From Asaia bogorensis (GTDB lineage Bacteria > Pseudomonadota > Alphaproteobacteria > Acetobacterales > Acetobacteraceae), in contig CAMBRC010000002.1 of the NCBI GenBank assembly GCA_945869965.1, forward strand, positions 45,266-109,265: 64,000 nucleotides of DNA. The letters are read 5' to 3'. A program made the translations under genes and the position numbers. The notes beneath the pieces are model-generated. The model was given only the letters and a program-made list of their open reading frames with translations, searched no databases and was not told the DNA's origin. Of the stretch, positions 44,228-53,103 are shown in pieces. Within the stretch, counting starts at the first letter, position 1. The number at the start of each line of letters is the position of its first letter.

Positions 44228-44278
44228 GGCGCTTGTCGCGGTCAGGCGATTGTCGCAGTCGGGCGATTGTCGCAGTCA
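44228..44278. repeat. Three tandem 17-base repeats upstream of glnS
   Basis: Units GGCGCTTGTCGCGGTC, GGCGATTGTCGCAGTC and GGCGATTGTCGCAGTC start at 44228, 44245 and 44262. The last two are identical; the third covers the stop codon of the acyl-CoA dehydrogenase. A palindrome GGTCTA-TC-TAGACC lies next to them at 44207-44220. They may be simple slippage or part of the glnS control region. Confidence 0.6.
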
Positions 44279-45385
44279 AGCGGGCGGCAGCATACGCGCC
44301 CCCGCCCGCGCCATGCGGATTGCCCGCGGCCCACGCGCCACGGACAGCGAGGTCTGGATCGAATTGAGCCGGGCATCCAGCACCGGATTGCGCCGGGTGG
44401 CGTGAGCGTCGCGAAAGGCCACCGCCCGGCGATGGAACCCGGCCGCATTCTGCCGCAGGCCGATCAACAGCGCCTGTGGCTCGTCCGCCGTCACCGTGCC
44501 CTCATCCACCGCCCGCGCCAGTGCCGCCGCCGCCGGCCCCGCGATCGCCGCCAACCCGGCCAACGCGCCGAGTTCGCCCAGCACCTCATCTGCCAGCACT
44601 TCATCCGCTGGCGCCGGTGCCAGTTCCGCCCCCAACAGCCGCACCAGCCCGGCGAGGTTGCCCGCCATGCCGGAGGTGCCGACGGCATCCTCGGCGTCGC
44701 GGAACGGCAGCGCCATGGTCTCGTACGCCGCGTCCTGGGTGCCCAGCAAGGCATCGGCCGGCACCCGGCAGCCGTTCAGCCGCAGCGCCACATGCCCGAC
44801 CGGGCGCATCGACTCCGGCGTTGGCGCCGCGATCACCTCCAGCCCCGGGGCATCGCGCGGCACCAGAAAGAAGGAATAGCGTTTGCGATCGCCCTGCATC
44901 GCCGTGATTGCCAGCACCACATACATGCCGGCGATATTGCCGTTGGTGACATAGGATTTCTCGCCGTCCAGCCGCCACGAATCGCCCTCGCGCGTCGCTG
45001 TCGTGGTCAGCAGCTTAGGGTGCGCACCCACCTTGGGCTCGGAAATCCCCACCCCTATGGTGAGCCCACCGCTCGTCACCCGCGGCAGGATCTGCGCTTG
45101 CTGGGCCGGCGTGCCGAAGCCCAGGATGAACCAGCGCGCCACCATCAGGTGCCCGCCCCAGACCCCGGCCAACCCGGTGGACTGGCCCGCCTCCACCAGC
45201 ACCCGCTCGGCCGCCGCGATGCTGGCATAGCCGCCACCGTCGCCGCCATGCGCCGCCGGCAAGCCGATGCGGAACAGCCCGGCCTGGGCCATCGCCGCCC
45301 AGAGGTCGGGCGGGAACACCTCGCTAGCCAGCAGGTCGCGCGGGGCGATATGGCGGCGGGCGAAATCCGCCAGGTTGTCGGGCAT
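44276..45385 (-). CDS. Acyl-CoA dehydrogenase
   Basis: A 369-residue FAD-dependent acyl-CoA dehydrogenase. The N-terminal helical domain (MPDNLADFARRHIAP) is followed by the middle beta-domain (GLTIGVGISEPKVGAHPK, YVTNGNIAGMYVVLA) and the C-terminal helical bundle, which ends GARMLPPA. The catalytic Glu is not obvious from sequence alone. ATG 45385 is chosen over longer in-frame upstream sequence. It diverges from a peptide-type ABC operon across 196 bases. The chain length of its substrate is unknown; a link to the nearby enoyl-CoA hydratase is possible. Confidence 0.85.
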   Translation of the reverse strand: MPDNLADFARRHIAPRDLLASEVFPPDLWAAMAQAGLFRIGLPAAHGGDGGGYASIAAAERVLVEAGQSTGLAGVWGGHLMVARWFILGFGTPAQQAQILPRVTSGGLTIGVGISEPKVGAHPKLLTTTATREGDSWRLDGEKSYVTNGNIAGMYVVLAITAMQGDRKRYSFFLVPRDAPGLEVIAAPTPESMRPVGHVALRLNGCRVPADALLGTQDAAYETMALPFRDAEDAVGTSGMAGNLAGLVRLLGAELAPAPADEVLADEVLGELGALAGLAAIAGPAAAALARAVDEGTVTADEPQALLIGLRQNAAGFHRRAVAFRDAHATRRNPVLDARLNSIQTSLSVARGPRAIRMARAGARMLPPA

Positions 45386-45581
45386 GCGCAGTCCCCATCG
45401 GTTTCGCGCATGCTCGCAGAGCACCGTCGGGATGCCAATTCGCCTACGCCGCATGCATGACTGATTTGCGTCGGCCTGCTGGTGTGATATGCGGCGGGCA
45501 ACCAGACGCGAGCCGATGGTTTGCCGAATTCCGGCAGGCGCCACCGCGACATCGCCGAACGCAACATTGAAGGACAGGGAC

Positions 45582-47186
45582 GTGCAACGCCAAACGCGAG
45601 TTTTGTTTGCCTCGGCCATCATGCTGGCCGGAATCGCAGCCACCAGCGTCGCTGTGGCCCAGCAGCCGAAACAGGGCGGCACGCTGCGCATGTATCAGCG
45701 CGACAACCCGCCCAGCGCCTCGATCCATGAGGGTGCGACGTTCTCGATGAATGCTCCGTTCATGGGCATCTACAACAACCTGATCACCTACGACACGACC
45801 AAGCCGAAAGACACGCTGGAAACCATCATCCCAGAACTCGCCACCAAATGGGCCTGGAGCGACGACAAAAAGTCGCTCACTTTCACCCTGCAGCCCGGCG
45901 TGAAGTGGCATGACGGCAAGCCGTTCACGGCGGCGGACGTGAAATGCACCTTCGAACTGGTGGCCGGCCGCGCCACCGACAAGCTGCGCACCAACCCGCG
46001 TCGCACACTGTACGAGAACGTCCTGGAGGTGGTGCCGAACGGCGACCTCGAAGTCACCTTCAAGCTCGGCCGGCCGCAGATCTCGCTGATGAACATGCTC
46101 GCCTCCGGCTATACGCCAATCTACCCGTGCCACGTCAACGCAGCCACCATGCGCACCAAGCCGATCGGCACGGGCCCGTTCAAGCTGGCTGAGTTCAAGC
46201 AGAACGAGATCATCCGCCTGACCCGCAACACCGAATACTGGAAGCCGGGCCGGCCCTATCTCGACGGCATCGAGATGCCGATCATCACCAACCGGTCCAC
46301 CGCCATGCTGGCCTTCATCGCCGGCCGGCTCGACCTAACCTTTCCCTCCGAGGTCACCCAGCAGGTTCGCAAGGACATCACCACCCAGGCACCAAAGGCG
46401 ATCTGCCACGCCGGGCCGGTCAACGTCTCGACCAACCTGATCGTCAATCGCGACAAGCCGCCCTTCGACAACGCCGAAATCCGCCGCGCCATGGCACTGT
46501 CGATGGACCGCAAAGCCTTCAACGACATCATTGCCGAGGGCGAGGCCGCGATCGGCACCACCATGCTGCCCGCCCCCGAGGGCGTCTGGGGCATGCCGGC
46601 CGAGATGATGCGCACCGTGGTCGGTTATGACCCGGACATCGCCAAGAATCGTGCGGAGGCCCGCAAGCTGATGGAAAAGAACGGCTATGGCCCCGATAAG
46701 CGCCTGGCGGTGAAGATATCCACCCGAAACATCGCCGCCTATCGCGACCCCGCGGTGATCCTGATCGACCACCTGAAAGAGATCTTCATCGACGGTGAAC
46801 TGGAAATCGTCGAGACTGGCGTGTGGTTCGGCAAGGTCGCCCGCAAGGACTACGCCGTCGGCCTGAACCTGACCGGCAACTCGGTCGACGACCCCGACCA
46901 AAGCTTCTTCGAGAACTATTCCTGCAAGTCCGAGCGCAATGTCACCGGCTACTGCAATCCCGAGTTGGAGAAGATGTTCGAGGCCCAGTCGCAGGAGGCT
47001 GATTTCGAGAAGCGCCGCCAGATGGTGTGGGAGATCGACCGCCGCCTTCAGGAAGACGTGGCCCGCCCGATCATCCTGCACAACAACTCGGGCACCTGCT
47101 GGCACCCGGAGGTGATCGGGTACAATCCGGCGCTGAATAGCCACTACAACCGCTATCGGTTCGAGAACGTCTGGCTGAACCGCTAA
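45582..47186 (+). CDS. Dipeptide/oligopeptide-type ABC transporter substrate-binding protein
   Basis: A 534-residue family-5 solute-binding protein. A signal peptide (VLFASAIMLAGIAATSVAVA) is present after a GTG start at 45582, with AGGACAGGGA just upstream. Typical motifs: GGTLRMYQRDNP, WKPGRPYLDGI-like NTEYWKPGRPYLDG, and a C-terminal SHYNRYRFENVWL. It is the periplasmic binding component of the operon running to 51200. Ligands of this family range from peptides to nickel, sugars and opines, so the substrate is open. The palindromic element lies between it and the permease gene. Confidence 0.9.
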   Translation: MQRQTRVLFASAIMLAGIAATSVAVAQQPKQGGTLRMYQRDNPPSASIHEGATFSMNAPFMGIYNNLITYDTTKPKDTLETIIPELATKWAWSDDKKSLTFTLQPGVKWHDGKPFTAADVKCTFELVAGRATDKLRTNPRRTLYENVLEVVPNGDLEVTFKLGRPQISLMNMLASGYTPIYPCHVNAATMRTKPIGTGPFKLAEFKQNEIIRLTRNTEYWKPGRPYLDGIEMPIITNRSTAMLAFIAGRLDLTFPSEVTQQVRKDITTQAPKAICHAGPVNVSTNLIVNRDKPPFDNAEIRRAMALSMDRKAFNDIIAEGEAAIGTTMLPAPEGVWGMPAEMMRTVVGYDPDIAKNRAEARKLMEKNGYGPDKRLAVKISTRNIAAYRDPAVILIDHLKEIFIDGELEIVETGVWFGKVARKDYAVGLNLTGNSVDDPDQSFFENYSCKSERNVTGYCNPELEKMFEAQSQEADFEKRRQMVWEIDRRLQEDVARPIILHNNSGTCWHPEVIGYNPALNSHYNRYRFENVWLNR

Positions 47187-47196
47187 AAGGAAGGAT

Positions 47197-47311
47197 GTTC
47201 TTTTTTAGAAAAAAGAACCAAAAAACTTTTGTCCATTGGTCCGGGCGCCAGTCGTCGGCACCCGGCCCAGTGGATGAAGTTTTTTTGCTTCTTTTTCTTC
47301 AGAAAAAGAAG
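47197..47311. repeat. Dispersed A/T palindromic element, full copy 4
   Basis: The left palindrome GTTCTTTTTTAGAAAAAAGAAC is at 47197-47218 and the right palindrome CTTCTTTTTCT-TC-AGAAAAAGAAG at 47288-47311. The inner arms pair (CAAAAAACTTTTGTCCAT with GTGGATGAAGTTTTTTTG), and the loop holds a GC hairpin GGTCCGGGCGCC/GGCACCCGGCC. It begins 10 bases after the upstream stop and splits an ABC transporter operon. Confidence 0.9.
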
Positions 47312-47367
47312 AATCTCCCTGGCCTAACACCCCAAGACCATCCCAGTCCCCATTCCAGGAGTCCCGT

Positions 47368-48315
47368 TTGGGCGCGTATCTGCTCCGCCGCTTTGGCCTG
47401 ATGCTGCTGACGCTGTTCGGCATCTCGGTGATCATCTTCACCCTGCTGCGCGTCGTCCCCGGCAATATCGTCGACATCCTGTTCGACTCTGCCGGCATGG
47501 TCGACCCGGCTGAGAAGGCGCGCATTTCGCGCGAACTCGGGCTCGACCTGTCGTTGCCGCAGCAATACCTCGGCTGGATCAGCGGCATCGCGCGCGGCGA
47601 CCTCGGCTATTCCTATGTCTCCGAAAAGCCGACCCTGGAGGAGATTGCCCCGCGCATTCCGATAACGGCGCGACTCGCCGTCCTGGCGCTCGCCTTCTCG
47701 GTGCTGATCGGCGTGCCGCTGGGCGTCATCAGCGCGGTGCGCCAGAACACGCCCGTCGATTATCTGTTGCGCGTGCTAAGCCTTTCCGGCCTTTCGCTGC
47801 CGTCATTCTGGCTCGGGCTGCTGATTTTGATGGCTTTCGTGACCTGGACGGACACCATGCCGATCTACACCGACCGGCCCGCCAGTCTGGGCCATCTGAT
47901 CCTGATCTATGCGGTGCCGGCCGCCGCTGTCGGCTTTCGCTCCTCGGCGCTGGTGATGCGGCTGACCCGTTCGTCGATGCTGGAGGTTCTGCGCCAGGAC
48001 TACATCCGCACCGCGCGTGCCAAGGGCGCCTCTCGTGGCTCGGTGAATTACCGCCATGCCTTGCGCAACGCCCTGCTGCCGGTGGTCACCGTCATTGGCA
48101 TCGAGGCGGCCTTCCTGATCGGCGGGCTGATTGTCACCGAGACCGTGTTCAACATCCCCGGTGTGGCCCGCTTCCTTGTGGAGGCGATCCGCGCGCGCGA
48201 CTATCCGATCGTGCAGAACCTGGTGATGCTGATCGCAGTCGTGGTCGTGGTGGTGAACTTCATCGTCGACATGCTGTACGCCGTGCTCGACCCGCGCATC
48301 AAGTATTCGGGCTAG
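47368..48315 (+). CDS. ABC transporter permease (DppB-like)
   Basis: A 315-residue inner-membrane permease of the binding-protein-dependent family with about six spans. It has the N-terminal DppB/OppB domain (YLLRRFGLMLLTLFGISVII) and the EAA loop RTARAKGASRGSVNYRHALRN. The start is TTG at 47368 with AGGAG upstream. It pairs with the permease that starts four bases downstream. Separation from its binding-protein gene by a repeat element is unusual. Confidence 0.94.
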   Translation: MGAYLLRRFGLMLLTLFGISVIIFTLLRVVPGNIVDILFDSAGMVDPAEKARISRELGLDLSLPQQYLGWISGIARGDLGYSYVSEKPTLEEIAPRIPITARLAVLALAFSVLIGVPLGVISAVRQNTPVDYLLRVLSLSGLSLPSFWLGLLILMAFVTWTDTMPIYTDRPASLGHLILIYAVPAAAVGFRSSALVMRLTRSSMLEVLRQDYIRTARAKGASRGSVNYRHALRNALLPVVTVIGIEAAFLIGGLIVTETVFNIPGVARFLVEAIRARDYPIVQNLVMLIAVVVVVVNFIVDMLYAVLDPRIKYSG

Positions 48316-48319
48316 GACG

Positions 48320-49213
48320 ATGGCCGCAGCATCCCACCAATCCGAACTCAACCGCGCCGGCGCCGGCACCAGCGGTGCCTGGGGCCACACCCTGTTCTTC
48401 GTCCGCACCTATCCGCTCGGGGCGATCGGGGCGGTGATCATGGTGCTGTTCGTGCTCGCCGCGGTCTTTGCCGACGTTATCGTCGAGCTGAGCCCGCTGG
48501 CCACCAATCCGCGCGCCTCGCTCGCTGGCCCGGGCGGTGCGCATCTCATGGGGGCGGACTTCATGGGCCGCGACGTCTATGCCCGCATCGTCTACGGGGC
48601 ACGGATCTCTTTGGCCGTCGGCATTGGCTCGACCGCGCTGGGCTGCATCTTTGGCGTCACCATCGGCTTGGCGAGCGGCTATCTCGGCGGCTGGTTCGAC
48701 CTGATCGTGCAGCGGGTCATGGACGTCATGCAGGCATTGCCGCTGCTGGTGCTGGCATTGGTGTTCGCCGCCGCCCTCGGCCCGTCGCTGCCAAACACCA
48801 TCATCGCGATTGCCATTCCGCTGGTGCCCTCGGTTGCCCGCGTCATCCGGTCCAACACCTTGGCCCTGCGTGAACTCGCCTTCGTCGAGGCCGCCCAGGC
48901 CACCGGCATGAGCGAATGGCGCCTGGCCATCCGCCATATCCTGCCCAACACCATCGCCCCCCTGATCGTGCTGGCCACCGCCCAGCTCGGCAGCACCATC
49001 CTGACCGAAGCCTCATTGTCCTTCCTTGGCCTCGGCGTTCCGGAGCCGCATCCCAGCTGGGGCCGCATGCTGTCCGAGTCCGCCGCCGAGTATATGCGCC
49101 GCGCCCCCTGGCTGGTCATCTTCCCCGGCCTGGCGATCAGCCTCGCCGTGTTCGGCACCAACCTCCTCGGTGACGCCTTGCGCGATATCCTCGACCCAAG
49201 GCAGCGCGGATGA
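48320..49213 (+). CDS. ABC transporter permease (DppC-like)
   Basis: A 297-residue permease with about six spans, starting with an N-terminal OppC-type segment ([20 protein letters not shown]). The EAA loop is [20 protein letters not shown], followed by [17 protein letters not shown], which is characteristic of DppC/OppC. It forms the heteromeric channel with the preceding DppB-like gene. The stop overlaps the first ATPase gene by four bases. Confidence 0.95.
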   Translation: MAAASHQSELNRAGAGTSGAWGHTLFFVRTYPLGAIGAVIMVLFVLAAVFADVIVELSPLATNPRASLAGPGGAHLMGADFMGRDVYARIVYGARISLAVGIGSTALGCIFGVTIGLASGYLGGWFDLIVQRVMDVMQALPLLVLALVFAAALGPSLPNTIIAIAIPLVPSVARVIRSNTLALRELAFVEAAQATGMSEWRLAIRHILPNTIAPLIVLATAQLGSTILTEASLSFLGLGVPEPHPSWGRMLSESAAEYMRRAPWLVIFPGLAISLAVFGTNLLGDALRDILDPRQRG

Positions 49214-50232
49214 GCGACACCCCGATCCCGGAGGTCCCAATTCTCGAAGTCCGGGGCCTTCGCACCCTGTTCTTCACCCGCCAGGGCCTCGTCCGGGCAG
49301 TCGACGACCTGTCATTCCACGTCAACCGCGGCGAGGTGCTGGCCATCGTCGGCGAATCCGGCTGCGGCAAGAGCATCACTGCGCTGTCGGTCATGCGCCT
49401 CGTCCCCACACCGCCGGGACGTATCGAATCCGGCACCGTGAAACTGGAGGGCCGCGACCTCCTCGCACTGGACGAGGAGGAGATGCGCGCTGTCCGCGGC
49501 AACGACATCTCGATGATCTTCCAGGAGCCGATGACCAGCCTGAACCCGGTGCTCACCATCGGCGACCAGATCGCCGAGGCCGTGCACCTGCACCAGGATG
49601 TTTCCAACGACCAGGCCTGGGCCCGTGCCGTCGAGATGCTCAACCTGGTGCGCATCCCCGAACCCGTGCAACGCGCCCGGGAATACCCGCACCAGCTTTC
49701 TGGCGGGATGCGCCAGCGCGCCATGATCGCCATGGCACTGGCCTGCAACCCGAAAGTGCTGATTGCCGACGAGCCGACCACGGCGCTGGATGTCACCATC
49801 CAGGCACAAATCCTGGACCTGATCGTCAAACTTCAGGACGAACGCGGCACCGCGGTTATCCTGATCACCCACGACCTCGGCGTGGTGGCCGAAACCGCCC
49901 ACCGCGTGGTGGTGATGTATGCCGGCCGCAAGATCGAGGAAGCCCGCGTCGAGGATCTGTTCGACACCCCGCTGCATCCCTACACCCATGGGCTCATGGC
50001 CTCCGTGCCGCGCCTTGGTGTCCTCAGCGGCGGCCCTGTTGTGGAACGGCTACAGGAAATCCCCGGCATGGTCCCCGCCCTGTCCGCCCTGCCCCAGGGC
50101 TGCGCCTTCGCCCCGCGCTGCGCCCATGCCGACGATACCTGCAGCACCACCTATCCGGATTTTGTGGAGCGTCGTCCGAACCATTGGGTTGCCTGCTGGC
50201 ACGCCGAACGCCTGTACGGAAGCGCGCCATGA
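49210..50232 (+). CDS. ABC transporter ATP-binding protein (DppD-like)
   Basis: A 340-residue ABC ATPase. Walker A is GESGCGKS, signature [12 protein letters not shown], Walker [14 protein letters not shown]-loop ITHDLGVV. The C-terminal oligopeptide/dipeptide transporter motif is [17 protein letters not shown], which often binds a 4Fe-4S cluster or a structural metal. Overlaps at both ends (ATGA) show tight coupling with its neighbours. It energises the peptide-type transporter with its partner ATPase. Confidence 0.95.
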   Translation: MSDTPIPEVPILEVRGLRTLFFTRQGLVRAVDDLSFHVNRGEVLAIVGESGCGKSITALSVMRLVPTPPGRIESGTVKLEGRDLLALDEEEMRAVRGNDISMIFQEPMTSLNPVLTIGDQIAEAVHLHQDVSNDQAWARAVEMLNLVRIPEPVQRAREYPHQLSGGMRQRAMIAMALACNPKVLIADEPTTALDVTIQAQILDLIVKLQDERGTAVILITHDLGVVAETAHRVVVMYAGRKIEEARVEDLFDTPLHPYTHGLMASVPRLGVLSGGPVVERLQEIPGMVPALSALPQGCAFAPRCAHADDTCSTTYPDFVERRPNHWVACWHAERLYGSAP

Positions 50233-51200
50233 CCGCCCCGGTAATCGAGGTTGAAGGCCTCAAGAAGCACTTCCCCGTCCGCAAGGGCCTGCTTCGCCGC
50301 GTCGTAGGGCAGGTCCACGCGGTCGACGGTGTCAGCTTCAGCATCGCCGAGGGCGAAACTCTCGGCCTCGTCGGCGAAAGCGGTTGCGGCAAATCAACCG
50401 TGGCGCGCACCGTCATGCGATTGGTCGAACCAACGGACGGCACTATTCGCCTCGGCGGTACCGACGTCACCCGCTTGTCAAAGACCGATATGCGGCCGTT
50501 CCGCCGCCAGATGCAGATGGTCTTCCAGGACCCGTTCAGTTCATTGAACCCGCGCATGACCGCGGGCAGCATCGTGCGCGAACCCCTCCTGGTCCACGAC
50601 GTCGCCAGCGGCCGCGAAGCCGACGAACGCACCGCCGAAATCTTCCAACAGGTCGGCCTGCGCGCCGCCCAGATGGGCAACTTCCCGCACCAGTTCTCCG
50701 GCGGCCAGCGCCAGCGCGTCTCCATCGCCCGCGCTCTCGCCCTCAACCCCCGCTTGATCGTCGCCGACGAACCGGTCTCGGCACTCGACGTCTCGATCCA
50801 GGCGCAGGTGATCAACCTGCTGATGGACCTCCAGCGCGAACACCGGCTGTCCTATCTGTTCATCGCCCACGACCTCGCTGTCGTGGAACACATCAGCCAT
50901 CGCGTCGCTGTCATGTACCTCGGCAAGATCGTCGAATACGCCGACAAGCGCGACCTGTTCCTTCGCCCGCAGCACCCGTACACCGAGGCCCTGCTCGCCG
51001 CCGTCCCCGTCCCCAACCCGCGCCTCAAGCGCAAGAAGACTCTGCTGCAAGGCGATGTCCCCAGCCCAGTCCGCCCGCCGCCCGGCTGCGCCTTCCACAC
51101 CCGCTGCCCGTACGTCATGGACCGCTGCAAGATCGACACCCCAGTGCTGCGCGAAGGTGCGGCCGGCCATCTCGCCGCCTGCCATCGTCTGGACGCATAA
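50229..51200 (+). CDS. ABC transporter ATP-binding protein (DppF-like)
   Basis: A 323-residue ABC ATPase, the second half of the heterodimeric motor. Walker A is GESGCGKST, signature [13 protein letters not shown], Walker [14 protein letters not shown]-loop [10 protein letters not shown]. The C-terminal cysteine-bearing motif is [17 protein letters not shown]. The ATG at 50229 overlaps the upstream stop. An enoyl-CoA hydratase gene follows after 25 bases, suggesting that the imported compound is degraded by the enzymes encoded downstream. Confidence 0.95.
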   Translation: MTAPVIEVEGLKKHFPVRKGLLRRVVGQVHAVDGVSFSIAEGETLGLVGESGCGKSTVARTVMRLVEPTDGTIRLGGTDVTRLSKTDMRPFRRQMQMVFQDPFSSLNPRMTAGSIVREPLLVHDVASGREADERTAEIFQQVGLRAAQMGNFPHQFSGGQRQRVSIARALALNPRLIVADEPVSALDVSIQAQVINLLMDLQREHRLSYLFIAHDLAVVEHISHRVAVMYLGKIVEYADKRDLFLRPQHPYTEALLAAVPVPNPRLKRKKTLLQGDVPSPVRPPPGCAFHTRCPYVMDRCKIDTPVLREGAAGHLAACHRLDA

Positions 51201-51225
51201 TCGGCACGAGGACAGGAGACCAGGC

Positions 51226-52008
51226 ATGAGCGGCGACGGCAGGATCATCACGGAGCGCAACGGCGCCATCGGCACCATCACCATCGACAACCCGCACCGC
51301 CACAACGCCATCTCCAACCCGATGTGGACGGCGATCACCGAAGCGGCCCTCGCCCATGACGCCGACCCGGACGTCCGCGTCATCACCATCGAGGGCCATG
51401 GCCGAAAAGCCTTCGCCTCGGGTGCAGACATCTCGCGCTTCGAATCCGCCGAAGGCCCGGTCACCCGTGGCGGCGGCGCCTTCTCCACCGCCTGCGCCAC
51501 CGTGCACGGCGTCTCCAAGCCCACCGTGGCCATCATCCGCGGCTGGTGCCTCGGCGGCGGCATGGCGCTGGCCATCAGCTGCGACCTGCGCCTGGCCAAC
51601 GAAGCCGCCCGCTTCGGCATCCCCGCCGCCAAACTCTCCATCGGCTACCCGGTCGACGGCCTGCGCCGCATCGTCGAGCTGGTCGGCTTGTCCACCGCCA
51701 AGGAGATCATGTTCACCGCCCGCCAATACAACGCTGCCGAGGCGCTGCGGCTGGGCATGGTCAACCACGTGCTGGCCGACGACGCCATCGACGCCTTCGC
51801 CACCGATTATATCGCTGCCATCGCCGCCGGCGCACCGCTCACCCAACGCGGCGCCAAACTCGCCCTGCGCGAGCTCGCCCGTGACGAAAGCAAACGCGAC
51901 CTCGCCGCCGCCGAGGCCATCATCGCCCAGTGCGCCACCAGCGCCGACCATGCGGAGGGCACGCGGGCGTTTCTGGAGAAGCGGCGGCCGGTTTTCACAG
52001 GCAGATAA
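51226..52008 (+). CDS. Enoyl-CoA hydratase/isomerase family protein
   Basis: A 260-residue crotonase-fold enzyme. The oxyanion-hole segments are RKAFASGADISRFE and GWCLGGGMALAISCDLRLA. The residue at the classical second catalytic Glu position (PAAKLSIGYPVDG) lacks an acidic side chain, so hydratase activity is uncertain and a decarboxylase, isomerase or other crotonase role is possible. It lies 25 bases after the ABC operon. The next gene, a phytanoyl-CoA dioxygenase-like protein, follows after a copy of the palindromic element. Confidence 0.85.
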   Translation: MSGDGRIITERNGAIGTITIDNPHRHNAISNPMWTAITEAALAHDADPDVRVITIEGHGRKAFASGADISRFESAEGPVTRGGGAFSTACATVHGVSKPTVAIIRGWCLGGGMALAISCDLRLANEAARFGIPAAKLSIGYPVDGLRRIVELVGLSTAKEIMFTARQYNAAEALRLGMVNHVLADDAIDAFATDYIAAIAAGAPLTQRGAKLALRELARDESKRDLAAAEAIIAQCATSADHAEGTRAFLEKRRPVFTGR

Positions 52009-52014
52009 AAGCAT

Positions 52015-52124
52015 GTTCTTTTTTGAAAAAAAGAACCAAAAAACTTTCATCCGTTTGGCTCCCGCGTTCAACATCGGGCAAATGGATGAAAGTCTTTTTG
52101 CTTCTTTTTCTACAGAAAAAGAAG
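52015..52124. repeat. Dispersed A/T palindromic element, full copy 5
   Basis: The left palindrome GTTCTTTTTTGAAAAAAAGAAC (one mismatch) is at 52015-52036; the right palindrome CTTCTTTTTCT-AC-AGAAAAAGAAG at 52101-52124. The inner arms CAAAAAACTTTCATCCGT and ATGGATGAAAGTCTTTTTG pair. It starts six bases after the enoyl-CoA hydratase stop and ends 28 bases before the next ATG. Confidence 0.9.
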
Positions 52125-52152
52125 ATTCTTCCTTCCCCTGAGGAACCCCAAC

Positions 52153-52956
52153 ATGATCCGTGAAGCCTGGCACCGCCACTACACCGAGAACGGCTATCTC
52201 GTGGTCAAAAACGTGCTCACCCAAGCCGAGGTCGCCGCCCTGAACGAAGAAGGCGCCCGCATCTGCCGCGACCACGGCGCCCTGCTCAAGCCCGACGGCG
52301 AGGTCCGCTTCGAGGACGTGCTGTGCCTGCACTTCCCGCACAAGCTCTCGGCGCCAATGCGCGACGTCATGGCCCATCCCGGCATCGCGAACATCCTCAC
52401 CGCCATCATCGGCCCGAACGTCAAGGCGATGCAGTCGATGATGTTCGTCAAGAACGCCGGCAAGCCCGGCCAGGCCTGGCACCAGGACGAGTTCTACATC
52501 CCCACCAGGGACCGCTCGCTCGCCGGTGGTTGGATCGCCTTGGACGACGCCACCATCGAGAATGGCTGCCTCTGGGTCCTGCCCGGCAGCCACAAGCCCG
52601 GCATCCTCTGGCCGATGCACCCGCACGGCAGCGATGAATTCGACGGCGGCGGAGAGGCCCACGGCTTCCCGGCCCAAGACCCCGTGCCGGTGGAAGTCAA
52701 AGCCGGCAGCCTCGTCTTCTTCAACGGCTACCTGCTGCATCGCTCGCTGAAGAACCGCTCAACCGGCTTCCGCCGTGCCCTGGTCAACCACTACATGTCA
52801 GCCGAAAGCCTGTTGCCGTGGACCTGGGACGGCCGCCTCGGCACCCTGGACGACAACCGCGACATCGTCATGGTCGCCGGTGTCGACCCCTACGCCTACA
52901 AGGGCCTGGCCGACCACACCAAGCCATTCCTGCGCCGCGAAACCCCAGTCCGATAA
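52153..52956 (+). CDS. Phytanoyl-CoA dioxygenase (PhyH) family oxygenase
   Basis: A 267-residue Fe(II)/2-oxoglutarate-dependent oxygenase-type protein. The iron facial triad is probably H110 and D112 in WHQDEFY and H196 in FNGYLLHRSLKN. The Arg for 2-oxoglutarate may be in GFRRALVNHY. Substrates in bacterial members range from small acids to siderophores and ectoine. Being last in the ABC-transporter/enoyl-CoA hydratase series suggests catabolism of an imported compound. It is followed at its stop by a truncated methyltransferase on the other strand. Confidence 0.9.
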   Translation: MIREAWHRHYTENGYLVVKNVLTQAEVAALNEEGARICRDHGALLKPDGEVRFEDVLCLHFPHKLSAPMRDVMAHPGIANILTAIIGPNVKAMQSMMFVKNAGKPGQAWHQDEFYIPTRDRSLAGGWIALDDATIENGCLWVLPGSHKPGILWPMHPHGSDEFDGGGEAHGFPAQDPVPVEVKAGSLVFFNGYLLHRSLKNRSTGFRRALVNHYMSAESLLPWTWDGRLGTLDDNRDIVMVAGVDPYAYKGLADHTKPFLRRETPVR

Positions 52957-53103
52957 TCAGCGCGGCGCCACACCCGCGCCGACACCGCAGGCATCCAGCA
53001 ACGTCGGTACAAACGCCTCCGTCGCTCGCCCGAACCCGTTCGCATAATGTGCCGGCGCCTTCTCCCAGGCGGCCAGCTCGAACCGCCGCACCGCATCGCT
53101 CAT
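52957..53103 (-). pseudogene. Truncated N-terminus of a SAM methyltransferase-like protein
   Basis: A 48-codon frame starting ATG at 53103 overlaps the stop of the upstream methyltransferase gene (ATGA). It reads MSDAVRRFELAAWEKAPAHY, then NGFGRATEAFVPTLLDACGV, then GAGVAPR and TGA. This strongly resembles the first 45 residues of small class I methyltransferases, which continue into the SAM-binding loop; here the sequence stops exactly where that loop should begin. It abuts the convergent phyH stop. It is likely a remnant after deletion, or a small coupled ORF of unknown use. Confidence 0.5.
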
